DNA of 64,000 bases, taken from the NCBI RefSeq assembly GCF_030070105.1, contig NZ_JASJOO010000002.1, forward strand, positions 992,001-1,056,000. The letters are read 5' to 3'. Position 1 is the first letter of the stretch. Every line of letters begins with the position of its first letter. Origin of the DNA: Bermanella sp. WJH001 (GTDB taxonomy: Bacteria > Pseudomonadota > Gammaproteobacteria > Pseudomonadales > Oceanobacteraceae). This document shows, piece by piece, positions 17,326 to 25,837 of this stretch. The position numbers and the translations under genes were made by a program. The notes beneath the pieces are model-generated. The model had not been told where the DNA came from, searched no databases, and was given only the letters and a program-made list of their open reading frames with translations.

Positions 17326-19086
17326 ATGAATCAAGCATTAAAAATAGTAAGTCTATGGCTTAGCTTAGTCTTAATCAGTGCTCTAAGTCACGCTGAAGAA
17401 ACTGAATTTTTACCAGTAGATCAAGCATTTAGCTATGAAACGTCGTTTTCAGGTGATGAGCTTAAAATACACTTTGAAATTGCGGATCATTATTATTTGT
17501 ATTTATCCAGGCTAAGCTTAAAACAAGACGGACAGTCTATTACTTTTAAAACCGAACAAACACCGGTTGAAAAAGATGATGAGTATTTCGGGCTTGTTAA
17601 CATCTTTAAGCACAAACTCACTATTTATGCGCAAACCATTTCCAGCGCAAACGTCACCTTAAGCTTTCAAGGATGTGCAGAAGCTGGGCTGTGTTACCCG
17701 CCACAAAAACGCGACATTTCTTTAATCGATACTCCACCCCCCCCTAAAACGGACGTCAATTCCGTAGATGCACAAGACATATCATCCATTACGGCACTTT
17801 TACAATCCGGTAGCCTTGCTTGGCAGATGCTTATCTTCTTTGCGCTTGGTGTCGGGCTTGCCTTTACACCGTGTGTCTTCCCCATGATCCCTATCCTGTC
17901 TAGCATCATTGTAGGCCAAGGCAACATCAGTACTCGCCGTGCTTTTATCATGTCACTCACCTATGTGATTGCCATGGCTTTTGCCTATGCAGCTGCCGGG
18001 GTGGTGGTTGGTTATTTTGGTGCTAAAGCAAATATCCAACTTTATTTACAGAGCCCTTGGGTTTTAGGCTCATTTGCAGGTGTGTTCGTATTGCTATCGC
18101 TTTCCATGTTTGGCTTTTATGAGCTTCAGTTGCCAAGAGCCATTCAAGATAAGCTCAACTCTATCAACCAAAACCAACAGGGTGGGCAGCTGCTTAGTGT
18201 CGCCATTATGGGCGTATTATCTGCTCTGGTAGTCAGCCCTTGTGTAAGCGCGCCCCTTGCGGGCACTCTGGTTTATATTTCCACCACAGGAGATGCGTTA
18301 CTAGGTGGCTGCGCATTACTGGCACTGGGTCTTGGAATGGGGTTCCCGTTATTATTAATTGGTACAGGTGGTAGTCGCTTTTTACCCAAAGCGGGTGTTT
18401 GGATGAATGCCGTTAAAAGTGTATTTGGAGTGGCATTGTTGGGGGTTGCCATCTGGCTACTGGAACGTATCTTACCGGCTGCGATTACCATGATGCTTTG
18501 GGCCACACTGTTAATCAGCAGTGGAGTTTTTCTTGGTGCTTTTGAGCAAGGCACACAAAGCTGGGCACGTTTATTTAAAGGGTTTGGCTTGATACTTTGT
18601 TTTTATGGGGCGCTATTAATTTTAGGTGGCGCATCTGGTCAAACTAATCCTCTGCAACCAATTGGATCAACTCAAAAACTCTATGGCCAAACGAGTGATT
18701 CGCAGCCTGCTCAATCTCAGCACCAAGCAAACATAATAACCAGCAGCAAAGAATTTGAATTGGCCCTGCAAAGGGCCGCTGACAACCAGCAGGTGGTGGT
18801 TTTAGATTTTTATGCAGATTGGTGTATTGCATGCAAAATCATGGATAACGAAATCTTCAGCCAAATCGATACACAAGAGCAAATGAAAAATGTGGCTTTT
18901 ATACAACTAGACATGACAAACAATACAGATGATCAGTTATCACTTTTAAATAGTTTTGGTTTATTTGGGCCGCCAGCGGTTTTGTTTTTCAAACAAACAC
19001 AAGAGCTAAAGGCTTTAAGAATTGTAGGTGAAGTGGATAAAACAACATTTTTAACACACCTGAAAAAAGCGAAAAGTGAAAGCTAG
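17326..19086 (+). CDS. dsbD: Thiol:disulfide interchange protein DsbD
   Basis: 586-aa inner-membrane electron shuttle carrying reducing power from cytoplasmic thioredoxin to the periplasm. A signal peptide (to about residue 23) is followed by the DsbD-alpha domain with its cysteine pair (GCAEAGLCYPP), an eight-helix membrane domain with TPCVFPMIP and VSPCVSAPLAG holding the two membrane cysteines, and a C-terminal thioredoxin domain with DWCIACK near residue 500. The start at 17326 has an AAAGGTGAG SD. Divergent from the tlpA operon, its likely client, across a putative response-regulator box. Confidence 0.95.
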   Translation: MNQALKIVSLWLSLVLISALSHAEETEFLPVDQAFSYETSFSGDELKIHFEIADHYYLYLSRLSLKQDGQSITFKTEQTPVEKDDEYFGLVNIFKHKLTIYAQTISSANVTLSFQGCAEAGLCYPPQKRDISLIDTPPPPKTDVNSVDAQDISSITALLQSGSLAWQMLIFFALGVGLAFTPCVFPMIPILSSIIVGQGNISTRRAFIMSLTYVIAMAFAYAAAGVVVGYFGAKANIQLYLQSPWVLGSFAGVFVLLSLSMFGFYELQLPRAIQDKLNSINQNQQGGQLLSVAIMGVLSALVVSPCVSAPLAGTLVYISTTGDALLGGCALLALGLGMGFPLLLIGTGGSRFLPKAGVWMNAVKSVFGVALLGVAIWLLERILPAAITMMLWATLLISSGVFLGAFEQGTQSWARLFKGFGLILCFYGALLILGGASGQTNPLQPIGSTQKLYGQTSDSQPAQSQHQANIITSSKEFELALQRAADNQQVVVLDFYADWCIACKIMDNEIFSQIDTQEQMKNVAFIQLDMTNNTDDQLSLLNSFGLFGPPAVLFFKQTQELKALRIVGEVDKTTFLTHLKKAKSES

Positions 19087-19095
19087 CTACCCTTT

Positions 19096-19124
19096 CAGTG
19101 CTTAGTAATCACCACTAGGCACTG
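19096..19124. terminator. Hairpin after dsbD, possible terminator
   Basis: CAGTGCTTAGT / ACTAGGCACTG, 11-bp arms with one T-G wobble and a 7-nt loop, 10 bp after the dsbD stop. No T-run follows, so termination is uncertain. Confidence 0.45.
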
Positions 19125-19175
19125 TGCCCCTTACATGATTTAGATAACGAACATAGACACAGGCGGTCAAAATAA

Positions 19176-19191
19176 TTTGAACTCGTTCAAA
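19176..19191. promoter_or_regulatory. Palindrome TTTGAAC-TC-GTTCAAA
   Basis: Perfect 7-bp arms around a 2-bp centre, about 117 bp upstream of the next ORF. Operator-like, but no regulator is identified. Confidence 0.35.
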
Positions 19192-19307
19192 CTTTAAGCA
19201 GCTCGTCGTTTTTTGGCGCAATAATTAATACCAAAGCAGTAAGCCATTTCTTTCAAATTGCCATATCTTCCAGCAATGAATGTGTACATGACGTTAGGAT
19301 GACTGCA

Positions 19308-19631
19308 ATGGACCAAATAAAAGAAAAACAAATACAGATTCAGATTAACCAAACCCTTAAAAACATCACTTGGAAAGAATCAGGCATACCCACACTGACA
19401 CAGCAGGCCGTTTCAGCTAAAACAGAACCAAGCCATAACGTTGAAAACAAAGAATATTATCCGGATGATTTTATTCTAGACTTTGACATGACAGCGACCA
19501 AACAAAATGGCCACCAGTTAGATTGCACCTGCAAAGCGTGTGTTAAAGCGCCGAAAAGCGACAAAGTAAAAACACTGGCGGCCATGAAAGCAGAACCCTG
19601 TCTGCATCCATTAAATAAAAGACGTTTTTAG
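19308..19631 (+). CDS. Hypothetical protein with CxCxxC cluster
   Basis: 107 aa, family not recognised. It is soluble and lacks a signal peptide. The N-terminal half is polar, rich in Gln/Lys/Ile. The C-terminal third carries DCTCKACVK and a later Cys (AEPCLHP), which could bind metal. The start at 19308 is preferred because AGGATGA then lies at SD distance; an ATG 9 bp upstream is possible. It converges on the DUF6164 gene with a 4-bp overlap. SD and codon content make it a plausible real gene. Confidence 0.6.
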   Translation: MDQIKEKQIQIQINQTLKNITWKESGIPTLTQQAVSAKTEPSHNVENKEYYPDDFILDFDMTATKQNGHQLDCTCKACVKAPKSDKVKTLAAMKAEPCLHPLNKRRF

Positions 19632-19990
19632 TTAAGGCCTAAAAAAGGTAATACGCTGAGGGCTAAAATACCCACTATGGCTAACAGATATAAAACAAAG
19701 GTAACAGGTTGTTGTGAAAACGTAGAGCGCAGCGTGCGAACTTCACCGTTACTTAGGGCTTTTTCGTAGTCGGCCTGCATTTTCATTTGCCGATTTTGCA
19801 TATATTCATTTAATAAATCTTGGGCCTTTGCTAACTGATCAACGTCATATAGCCAGATAGCGGCCATGCCAACCCCCCAAAAACCGGCATTGGTTTCATA
19901 ATAGGCCAAGTCATGGGCGTCTAGTAAATCACATACCTCTTGATATTCATCTTCAGGTACATTTTTAAGTCGTAATAATAAAGCGCCCAT
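19628..19990 (-). CDS. DUF6164-like small membrane protein
   Basis: 120 aa. An N-terminal soluble domain (LLLRLKNVPEDEYQEVCDLLDAHDLAYYET) resembles the fold of putative signal-transducing DUF2007-like proteins. A charged helix follows and one C-terminal transmembrane segment (about residues 95-115). Conserved in gammaproteobacteria; function unknown. Last gene of the run ycgN - membrane protein - this gene, 14 bp after its neighbour. Confidence 0.75.
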   Translation of the reverse strand: MGALLLRLKNVPEDEYQEVCDLLDAHDLAYYETNAGFWGVGMAAIWLYDVDQLAKAQDLLNEYMQNRQMKMQADYEKALSNGEVRTLRSTFSQQPVTFVLYLLAIVGILALSVLPFLGLN

Positions 19991-20004
19991 AATTCTCAGT
20001 CGTG

Positions 20005-20355
20005 TTAAGTCTTTTTATATTTCGCGATCAAACTATTAATAAGCGCCTGCGTCGCTAATGCGATTGCCCCTAATAACAGTGCTAACAAAATAGGGATAAC
20101 GCCTTGTAATGCCGCGATCACACCATTAGTGAGTAACTCACCAAGCATGACAATATAAGCGGGAGCCAATGCGTTTAAACCATCTAAAGTATGGGAAGCG
20201 GGTGTAAACAAAATCACCGCACTGATCATGCGCATATAGTTTTTGACATCTTGATTGCGCCAATATTTTGTGAATTTTACAACCACATAATACATGCCCA
20301 CCGCAGCAAGCAAATACACAACCCACGCCCATTGATAGGTTTCAATATACGCCAT
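20005..20355 (-). CDS. Conserved small membrane protein
   Basis: 116 aa with about three hydrophobic helices (residues 6-26, 44-62 and 78-108), no recognised domain. The start at 20355 (MAYIETYQ) follows a GGAGTAACC SD. It begins 2 bp after the ycgN stop, so translation is probably coupled. Function unknown. Confidence 0.72.
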   Translation of the reverse strand: MAYIETYQWAWVVYLLAAVGMYYVVVKFTKYWRNQDVKNYMRMISAVILFTPASHTLDGLNALAPAYIVMLGELLTNGVIAALQGVIPILLALLLGAIALATQALINSLIAKYKKT

Positions 20356-20357
20356 GG

Positions 20358-20804
20358 TTACTCCATCCATATAATATGATCTTCCCAATCTTCTTCCGGA
20401 ATTTTATCGTCCGGTATGCCTTTACGTCGCATGGACTGGTTACGCTTATGAATTAAATCTTTATCACCACTGCGTAAGTGGTGCCACTTTGGTAGCGGTT
20501 TACCTTCACTGATCAGACGATATGAACAGCTTGACGGTAGCCAATGAAACTCGGTGACATCTTCTGGTTTTAACCAAACACAGTTTGGTACGAGTTCTTG
20601 GCGGCGCTTATATTCAGTGCAATTACAAGTTTCACGGTCAAGATAACGACATACAATTTCGGTGTAATGCACTTCACCGGTATCTTCATCTTCTAACTTG
20701 TGCAGGCAGCACTTTGCACAACCATCGCACAAGCTTTCCCACTCATCCTTACTCATTTCTTGTAAGGTTTTGGTTTGCCAAAAGGGTAATTCTTTTTTGG
20801 CCAT
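20358..20804 (-). CDS. ycgN: YcgN-family (UPF0260) cysteine-cluster protein
   Basis: 148-aa cytoplasmic protein of the UPF0260/CxxCxxCC family. The cysteine cluster CDGCAKCCLHK is at about residues 26-36, with further CRYLDRETCNCTEY and a Cys/Trp-rich middle (NCVWLKPEDV, SCSYRL). Likely metal or Fe-S binding; function unknown. The start at 20804 (MAKKELPFW) excludes a non-conserved extension. Found near rnd and ycgL as in many gammaproteobacteria. Confidence 0.92.
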   Translation of the reverse strand: MAKKELPFWQTKTLQEMSKDEWESLCDGCAKCCLHKLEDEDTGEVHYTEIVCRYLDRETCNCTEYKRRQELVPNCVWLKPEDVTEFHWLPSSCSYRLISEGKPLPKWHHLRSGDKDLIHKRNQSMRRKGIPDDKIPEEDWEDHIIWME

Positions 20805-20901
20805 GGTTATAAACCTATTTTCAGTGGCTTTGAAATGATACATAAACCCTAAGGCTAACGTGTATCACTTTTGATTTTCTGGGTGATACCACCCTTCGAT
20901 A

Positions 20902-20932
20902 TCGTTCGTCCCTCACGGTTCAGGGTGAACGA
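20902..20932. repeat. Stem-loop, possible REP-like element
   Basis: TCGTTC (20902-20907) pairs with GAACGA (20927-20932), extended by wobble and GC pairs inward to a 10-bp stem with an 11-nt loop. It lies in the 284-bp gap between ycgL and ycgN. No second copy was noticed in the window. Confidence 0.4.
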
Positions 20933-21088
20933 CTTTCAGCTATCTTCGTCTAATAAAATCGACAATAGAAGCGTTAGCGAAGTTGCTTATGCAAGGGGCA
21001 AATCATTTTAAAAATAAGAGTGGGTGTTTTATCCCATAACTCGAATTAAAAATAATTTTTAACACCGCTTAAGCAATCCAACTAGCTT

Positions 21089-21388
21089 CTAAAGTATATC
21101 GGTGTATTTGGCAGAAGTATCTTTATAAAGATCTAGCATATAATCATCACGTACTGGTGGCATTTGTAAGTAATACCCTTTTGTAAGGATTTCACTTAAT
21201 ACTTTTTTTGCATCAGCACGACCAAGTTGCTTATCTTCACTTAGTGGTAGACCCATTACTTCTTTAGGTGCACCAAACATTTTTAATAGCTCTTCTGGTA
21301 CACGTTTTAAGCCTTCAAGACGATCTGTATAAAGATACATTTCTTCTTTTTTAGGGCTGGACCATACCGTTAATAATTTCTTTTTCAT
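21089..21388 (-). CDS. ycgL: YcgL-domain protein
   Basis: 99-aa cytoplasmic protein of the YcgL family (UPF0745). Visible family features are YLYTDRLEGLKRVPEELLK, then KVLSEILTKGYYLQMPP. Length matches the family. Function unknown, although the gene neighbours rnd across gammaproteobacteria. It starts 13 bp after the rnd stop. Confidence 0.93.
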   Translation of the reverse strand: MKKKLLTVWSSPKKEEMYLYTDRLEGLKRVPEELLKMFGAPKEVMGLPLSEDKQLGRADAKKVLSEILTKGYYLQMPPVRDDYMLDLYKDTSAKYTDIL

Positions 21389-21401
21389 GGCGGTTACTCA
21401 A

Positions 21402-22526
21402 TTAGGACTGCTTTGATAATTGGTTTAATACATTTAGTACTGGTTGACCCACTACTTCTTCACGCCATCCTTGCAGTGTTTTTGGAATCTGAAACGGCCC
21501 CCTTGGATACCCTTCTCGTAACATGGCTTCCAATGGTTTTTTTCGGGCTAATAATTCTGGTGGCACATCTAATTGCTCTGCAATTTTATCCACTTGGCGG
21601 CGCATCTTTTTAAACCACTCTCCAGCGCTTTGGGAAAGCGGTCTATCCATACGAGCTGGCCATTGATCTTGCGGTGTTTCTTTACAGCTTTGAATCAAAT
21701 CAATGATCTGCTCCCCTTCTTTGCGCACAGTCGCTTGGCGTATGCCTTTTATAGAAGATAGTTGTTTTACCGCTTGAGGCAAGCGCATGGCCAATTCCAT
21801 CAGCAATGCATCATTGATCAAGTGGCCTCGGGGAATATTCACTTCTTTACAGCGTGCTTCACGCCAATCAACCAATTGACTCAGCACATTGAGTTGATGA
21901 CCTTTGAGCATCCAGGCTTTTTTCACTCGCTCATAGGAATACCCACTCGCTTGAGCCTCGCGCCAATCTTGCAGCACTTGTTCGCAATCTGCTACTAACC
22001 AATCTAAACGCCCTTGTTCTGTTAAGCGCGCTTCCAGTTTATCCACCATAGGCAATAAGTATTCGACATCATCCGCAGCATAGTGCAACTGATTGTCACT
22101 TAACGGGCGCTGTAGCCAATCACTGCGGGTTTCGCCTTTTTCTAAATCCACATCCAACAAAATTTTAACCAGTTTTTGATAACCCATAATGCCACCTAAA
22201 CTGGCCATTGATGCCGCCAATTGCGTATCAAACATGGGCTCTGGTAAAACCCCTAGATTATGAAAAAACGCATCAAAATCTTCGCTTGGGCTGTGTAATA
22301 CTTTCACCACACTTGAGCAGGTAAATACATCACACAAGGGTTGCCAGTGTGTGATTTCAAGAGGGTCGATTAAATACGTATCACGACCATCATTAATTTG
22401 AATCAATGCTAATTTAGGATAAAAGGTATCCACGCGCATGAATTCACTATCAAGTGCAATACGCTCAACTGTCATCCAATATTGAGCTGCATCCGCTAAG
22501 GCTTGGTTATCTTTAAGGTAAATCAT
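21402..22526 (-). CDS. rnd: Ribonuclease D
   Basis: 3'-5' exoribonuclease for tRNA 3' maturation (374 aa). A DEDD exonuclease domain spans about residues 1-170: LDSEFMRVDTF (D and E of Exo I), HSPSEDFDAF (Exo II), and the Exo III region LHYAADDVEYLLPM. Two HRDC-type helical domains follow. It lies between recR and ycgL in a minus-strand run. Confidence 0.95.
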   Translation of the reverse strand: MIYLKDNQALADAAQYWMTVERIALDSEFMRVDTFYPKLALIQINDGRDTYLIDPLEITHWQPLCDVFTCSSVVKVLHSPSEDFDAFFHNLGVLPEPMFDTQLAASMASLGGIMGYQKLVKILLDVDLEKGETRSDWLQRPLSDNQLHYAADDVEYLLPMVDKLEARLTEQGRLDWLVADCEQVLQDWREAQASGYSYERVKKAWMLKGHQLNVLSQLVDWREARCKEVNIPRGHLINDALLMELAMRLPQAVKQLSSIKGIRQATVRKEGEQIIDLIQSCKETPQDQWPARMDRPLSQSAGEWFKKMRRQVDKIAEQLDVPPELLARKKPLEAMLREGYPRGPFQIPKTLQGWREEVVGQPVLNVLNQLSKQS

Positions 22527-22568
22527 ATGGGCCTTATGTGTTGTAGCTACGAAGCAACATAAATTGAA

Positions 22569-23168
22569 TTAATAAACGCTTTTACGACCGGCCAAAGCAT
22601 GTGCCAGCGTACCGCCGTCGACATACTCTAACTCACCACCTAGTGGCACCCCGTGAGCTATACGACTCACGTCAACATTTTTACCAGCAAACATTTGCTG
22701 GATATATTGTGCAGTGGCTTCACCTTCAACCGTGGGGTTGGTGGCTAAAATAATTTCTTGTACGTTTTTTTCAAGCACCCAGCTTTTTAATTTATCTAAA
22801 CCAAGTGCATCCGGACCAATGCCTTCGATGGGGCTTAAGCGCCCAAACAAAACAAAATAACGCCCTTTAAAACCAGTTTGTTCAATGGCCAATACTTCAG
22901 CGGGTGTTTCTACCACACACAACTGATCGTCATTGCGCTTGGCATCATCACAAACTGGGCAAAACTCGGTTTCGGTCAGGTTACGGCATTGCTGGCAATG
23001 GCCCACTTTATCAAGGGCTTCGCTTAATGTGGCCACTAAACTGGCCGCACCGGCTTTGTCTTTTTCAAGTAAATACAAAGCCAAGCGCTGGGCAGATTTA
23101 GGCCCAACTCCGGGTAAAATCGTAAGCGCTTGAACTAACTCGTTTATCAGTGGGCTAAGAGATGCCAT
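22569..23168 (-). CDS. recR: Recombination mediator RecR
   Basis: 199-aa component of the RecFOR pathway, which loads RecA on SSB-coated gaps. An N-terminal HhH segment ([16 protein letters not shown]) precedes a zinc finger ([16 protein letters not shown]) and a Toprim domain ([14 protein letters not shown] to [13 protein letters not shown]). 15 bp after ybaB, in the conserved dnaX-ybaB-recR operon. Confidence 0.97.
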   Translation of the reverse strand: MASLSPLINELVQALTILPGVGPKSAQRLALYLLEKDKAGAASLVATLSEALDKVGHCQQCRNLTETEFCPVCDDAKRNDDQLCVVETPAEVLAIEQTGFKGRYFVLFGRLSPIEGIGPDALGLDKLKSWVLEKNVQEIILATNPTVEGEATAQYIQQMFAGKNVDVSRIAHGVPLGGELEYVDGGTLAHALAGRKSVY

Positions 23169-23183
23169 AACCTGCTCTATTCC

Positions 23184-23510
23184 TTAAAAAGGAAGTTTCA
23201 TGCCTGGTGGTAGACCCATGCCATCGGTCATGGAACCCATTTTCTCAGCACTTGCTGCTTCGATTTTGCGTACCGCATCGTTTACTGCTGCGGCCACTAG
23301 GTCTTCAATAATTTCTTTGTCTTCTTCCATTAAGCTGTCATCTAGTGACACGCTTTTCACGTCATGACGACCTGTCATTACGATTTTCACAAGGCCAGCA
23401 CCTGACTCACCTGTGGTTTCTGCATTGGCTAGCTCTTCTTGTGCCTTTTGCATACGTTCTTGCATTTTTTGGGCTTGCTTCATCAAGTTGCCCATGCCGC
23501 CTTTCATCAT
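23184..23510 (-). CDS. ybaB: YbaB/EbfC nucleoid-associated protein
   Basis: 108-aa DNA-binding protein. The helical N-terminus ([20 protein letters not shown]) and the central strands with [16 protein letters not shown] match the family. Length is normal. It lies between dnaX and recR. Confidence 0.96.
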   Translation of the reverse strand: MMKGGMGNLMKQAQKMQERMQKAQEELANAETTGESGAGLVKIVMTGRHDVKSVSLDDSLMEEDKEIIEDLVAAAVNDAVRKIEAASAEKMGSMTDGMGLPPGMKLPF

Positions 23511-23552
23511 GTTGAATTCCTCAATGATTTGGGTTGTTTATTGCCTGTTAAC

Positions 23553-25637
23553 TCAGTCAACGGGGGTAATGGTGTCCATTATAACCTGCGCATTGAACGC
23601 TTGTCGCAGGGCTTGTACTTTTGGGTCTTGCTCGATGCTGGCAACCGCTTGGGCTAGTCGCTCTTCTTGCAGTCGTTGGGCGCGCTGTGCCGGTGTTTCA
23701 AACTGAATAGGGCCTTCTAATACTTGCACCAGATAGGTTTGATTAAGCGCCTCGTTCAATACCTGAGCAAAGCGTTTTTGATGGGCCTCACCAAATAAGC
23801 GCATATGGCCAGCATCACTATGAAACACTAGCTGGGGCCCTTCAGCCTGCATCAAACAAGTATTGGCAACTAAATTGCGCAACATGCCTTCTAGGGGCAG
23901 CGCGTTAAATATCATAGGCCAGCTTGTACTATTAAGCGGCATGGATTTTAAATCGGCAATTTCTTGTTCTAGCTGCGCTTGTTTCGCCGCGCCTTTGATT
24001 TGCTGCTCTTGTTCTTGGGCGCTTGGCTCACTTGGCGCTTGGACTTGAGGCTCTTCAACGGCTGCCATCTTTTGTATTGGCGCCACATTTGTAGATTGCA
24101 GCGGTGGCTCAATCACATCAGGTTGTGGCTGCTCAATGGGCGCTTGAAGCGGTTGAGTGAACTCAACAGGCGCTGCAACCACAGGCATTTCTTGCGGAAT
24201 ATTAACCTCAGGGCTACCAATAGGCTCTATGTGAGGCTCGTTGGTAGTATCCCAAGGCACATCTAATTCATCGGGTGCAGGCGCTGAAACATGAGCAGGC
24301 TCGGGAGCCTGAACAGGGGCTGTTTCGCCTGTTTGAGGAATAAAATCACTGTGATGTGACGGCGCAGGTTGTGCCGCGGCTTCATTTATTGGCTCAGGCG
24401 AACTGGCCTCAACAGCTGAAACCTGAACAGCCGGCGGGGTCACTTCGCTACTGGTATCGTGCGCCTTATTGATTACCTGGCGCTTGAGATGCGCCAGATC
24501 AGGCTTTTTTACCTGGGGCACTCCCGCGGGGCTTTGTGCTTCGGCCTGCTGACCCACTGGCGCAAAGTTGATCATGCGCAGCAATGTCATTTCCATGCCA
24601 GAGCGCGGCTCAGGTGCCAATGGCAAATCTCGTTTACCGGTTAAGGCTACCTGATACATAAGCTGAATCATGGCTGGGCTCATGGACTGTGCCAATGCTA
24701 AAACTTGCTCTTTGTCCCCTTGGCTATTGTCAACCGCATCGGGTACCGCTTGGGCTATGGCAATGCGGTGAATCAAATGAATCAAATCGGCCAGTAAATT
24801 ATTAAAGTCCACGGCATGTTCGGCCATTTGTGCCACTAACTGCAACGCTGTGGCGGCGTCTGCTTCGGCTAAAGCAATGGCAAGTTGGAATACACGACCA
24901 CGGTCCACCGTACCCAGCATACTGGCTACGTCTAATTCTTTAATATGGCCCTGGCCAAAACTAATGGCTTGGTCGGTGAGGCTTAATGCATCGCGCATAC
25001 TGCCTTCTGCGGCGCGCCCTAATAGCCATAAACCTGGCTCTTCTGCTGGGATATTTTCTTGACCCAAAATATTCTTTAAATAACCCACAATGCGTTCAGG
25101 GGTCATGTTTTTTAAACTGAACTGCAAACAGCGACTTAAAATAGTGGCCGGTAGTTTTTGCGGGTCAGTGGTGGCTAACAGAAATTTTACGTGCTCTGGT
25201 GGTTCTTCCAGTGTTTTTAACAAGGCGTTAAAACTGGAGTTTGAAAGCATGTGCACCTCATCGATGAGGTAAACCTTGAAGCGCCCACGAGTAGGCGCAT
25301 ATTGTACGTTATCCAGAATTTCGCGAGTATCTTCAACCTTGGTGCGCGAGGCCGCATCCACCTCAATTAAATCAACAAAGCGGCCCTGACTGATTTCTTG
25401 GCAGCTGTTACATTCGCCACACGGCTCAGAGGTAATGCCCTGTTCGCAGTTCAAACACTTGGCCAAAATACGGGCAATGGTGGTTTTACCTACACCACGA
25501 GTACCAGTGAACAAATACGCATGATGCAGGCGCTGATTATCAAGGGCGTTGATAAGGGCGCGCATGACATGCTCTTGCCCTACCATGTCCTTGAAAAATT
25601 GTGGACGCCATTTACGCGCCAGTACCTGATAACTCAT
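23553..25637 (-). CDS. dnaX: DNA polymerase III subunits tau and gamma
   Basis: Clamp-loader ATPase, 694 aa as tau. The AAA+ module has Walker A GTRGVGKTT near residue 45, a zinc-binding cysteine set (CLNCEQ..CGECNSC), DEVHM and the sensor-1/SRC region LPATILSRCLQF. A proline/glutamine-rich linker follows, then the C-terminal tau domains. The start at 25637 (MSYQVLARKW) is family-typical. A frameshift element at 24477-24525 would yield a gamma product of about 379 residues. Confidence 0.97.
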   Translation of the reverse strand: MSYQVLARKWRPQFFKDMVGQEHVMRALINALDNQRLHHAYLFTGTRGVGKTTIARILAKCLNCEQGITSEPCGECNSCQEISQGRFVDLIEVDAASRTKVEDTREILDNVQYAPTRGRFKVYLIDEVHMLSNSSFNALLKTLEEPPEHVKFLLATTDPQKLPATILSRCLQFSLKNMTPERIVGYLKNILGQENIPAEEPGLWLLGRAAEGSMRDALSLTDQAISFGQGHIKELDVASMLGTVDRGRVFQLAIALAEADAATALQLVAQMAEHAVDFNNLLADLIHLIHRIAIAQAVPDAVDNSQGDKEQVLALAQSMSPAMIQLMYQVALTGKRDLPLAPEPRSGMEMTLLRMINFAPVGQQAEAQSPAGVPQVKKPDLAHLKRQVINKAHDTSSEVTPPAVQVSAVEASSPEPINEAAAQPAPSHHSDFIPQTGETAPVQAPEPAHVSAPAPDELDVPWDTTNEPHIEPIGSPEVNIPQEMPVVAAPVEFTQPLQAPIEQPQPDVIEPPLQSTNVAPIQKMAAVEEPQVQAPSEPSAQEQEQQIKGAAKQAQLEQEIADLKSMPLNSTSWPMIFNALPLEGMLRNLVANTCLMQAEGPQLVFHSDAGHMRLFGEAHQKRFAQVLNEALNQTYLVQVLEGPIQFETPAQRAQRLQEERLAQAVASIEQDPKVQALRQAFNAQVIMDTITPVD
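24477..24525 (-). promoter_or_regulatory. Programmed -1 ribosomal frameshift element of dnaX
   Basis: On the minus strand, SD-like GGGAG (24525-24521) lies 10 nt before slippery heptamer A-AAA-AAG (24510-24504), which is in the correct phase (GTA AAA AAG). Six nt later comes a perfect 7-bp stem, CTGGCGC (24497-24491) with GCGCCAG (24483-24477), loop 7 nt. After a -1 slip the next codons are GCC TGA, ending gamma immediately. This is the E. coli three-part signal with the same SD spacing. Confidence 0.88.
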
Positions 25638-25837
25638 GAAATATTTCTCAGCCTTGCTTGGCCTAACAGCCTGATTTACAGGGAAAATAATAAGCACAGA
25701 TAATATCTGACCTAGCCTGACATTGCTAGGCAAGGGGCCACCCCATCCCGCCAATTAAGTGAGATAACTCGGCTTAATTTCAGATAAGATACGCCCTATC
25801 ACCGATCATTAAACCTCCCCATTAAAAAGGACACTCC

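Noticed and set aside
13088-19086. Horizontal island for the redox locus
   Set aside because: Composition resembles the neighbours, and no integrase, repeat or tRNA boundary was seen.
23413-25703. Several plus-strand ORFs opposite dnaX and ybaB
   Set aside because: Antisense shadows of conserved coding sequence; no start signals or protein-like content.
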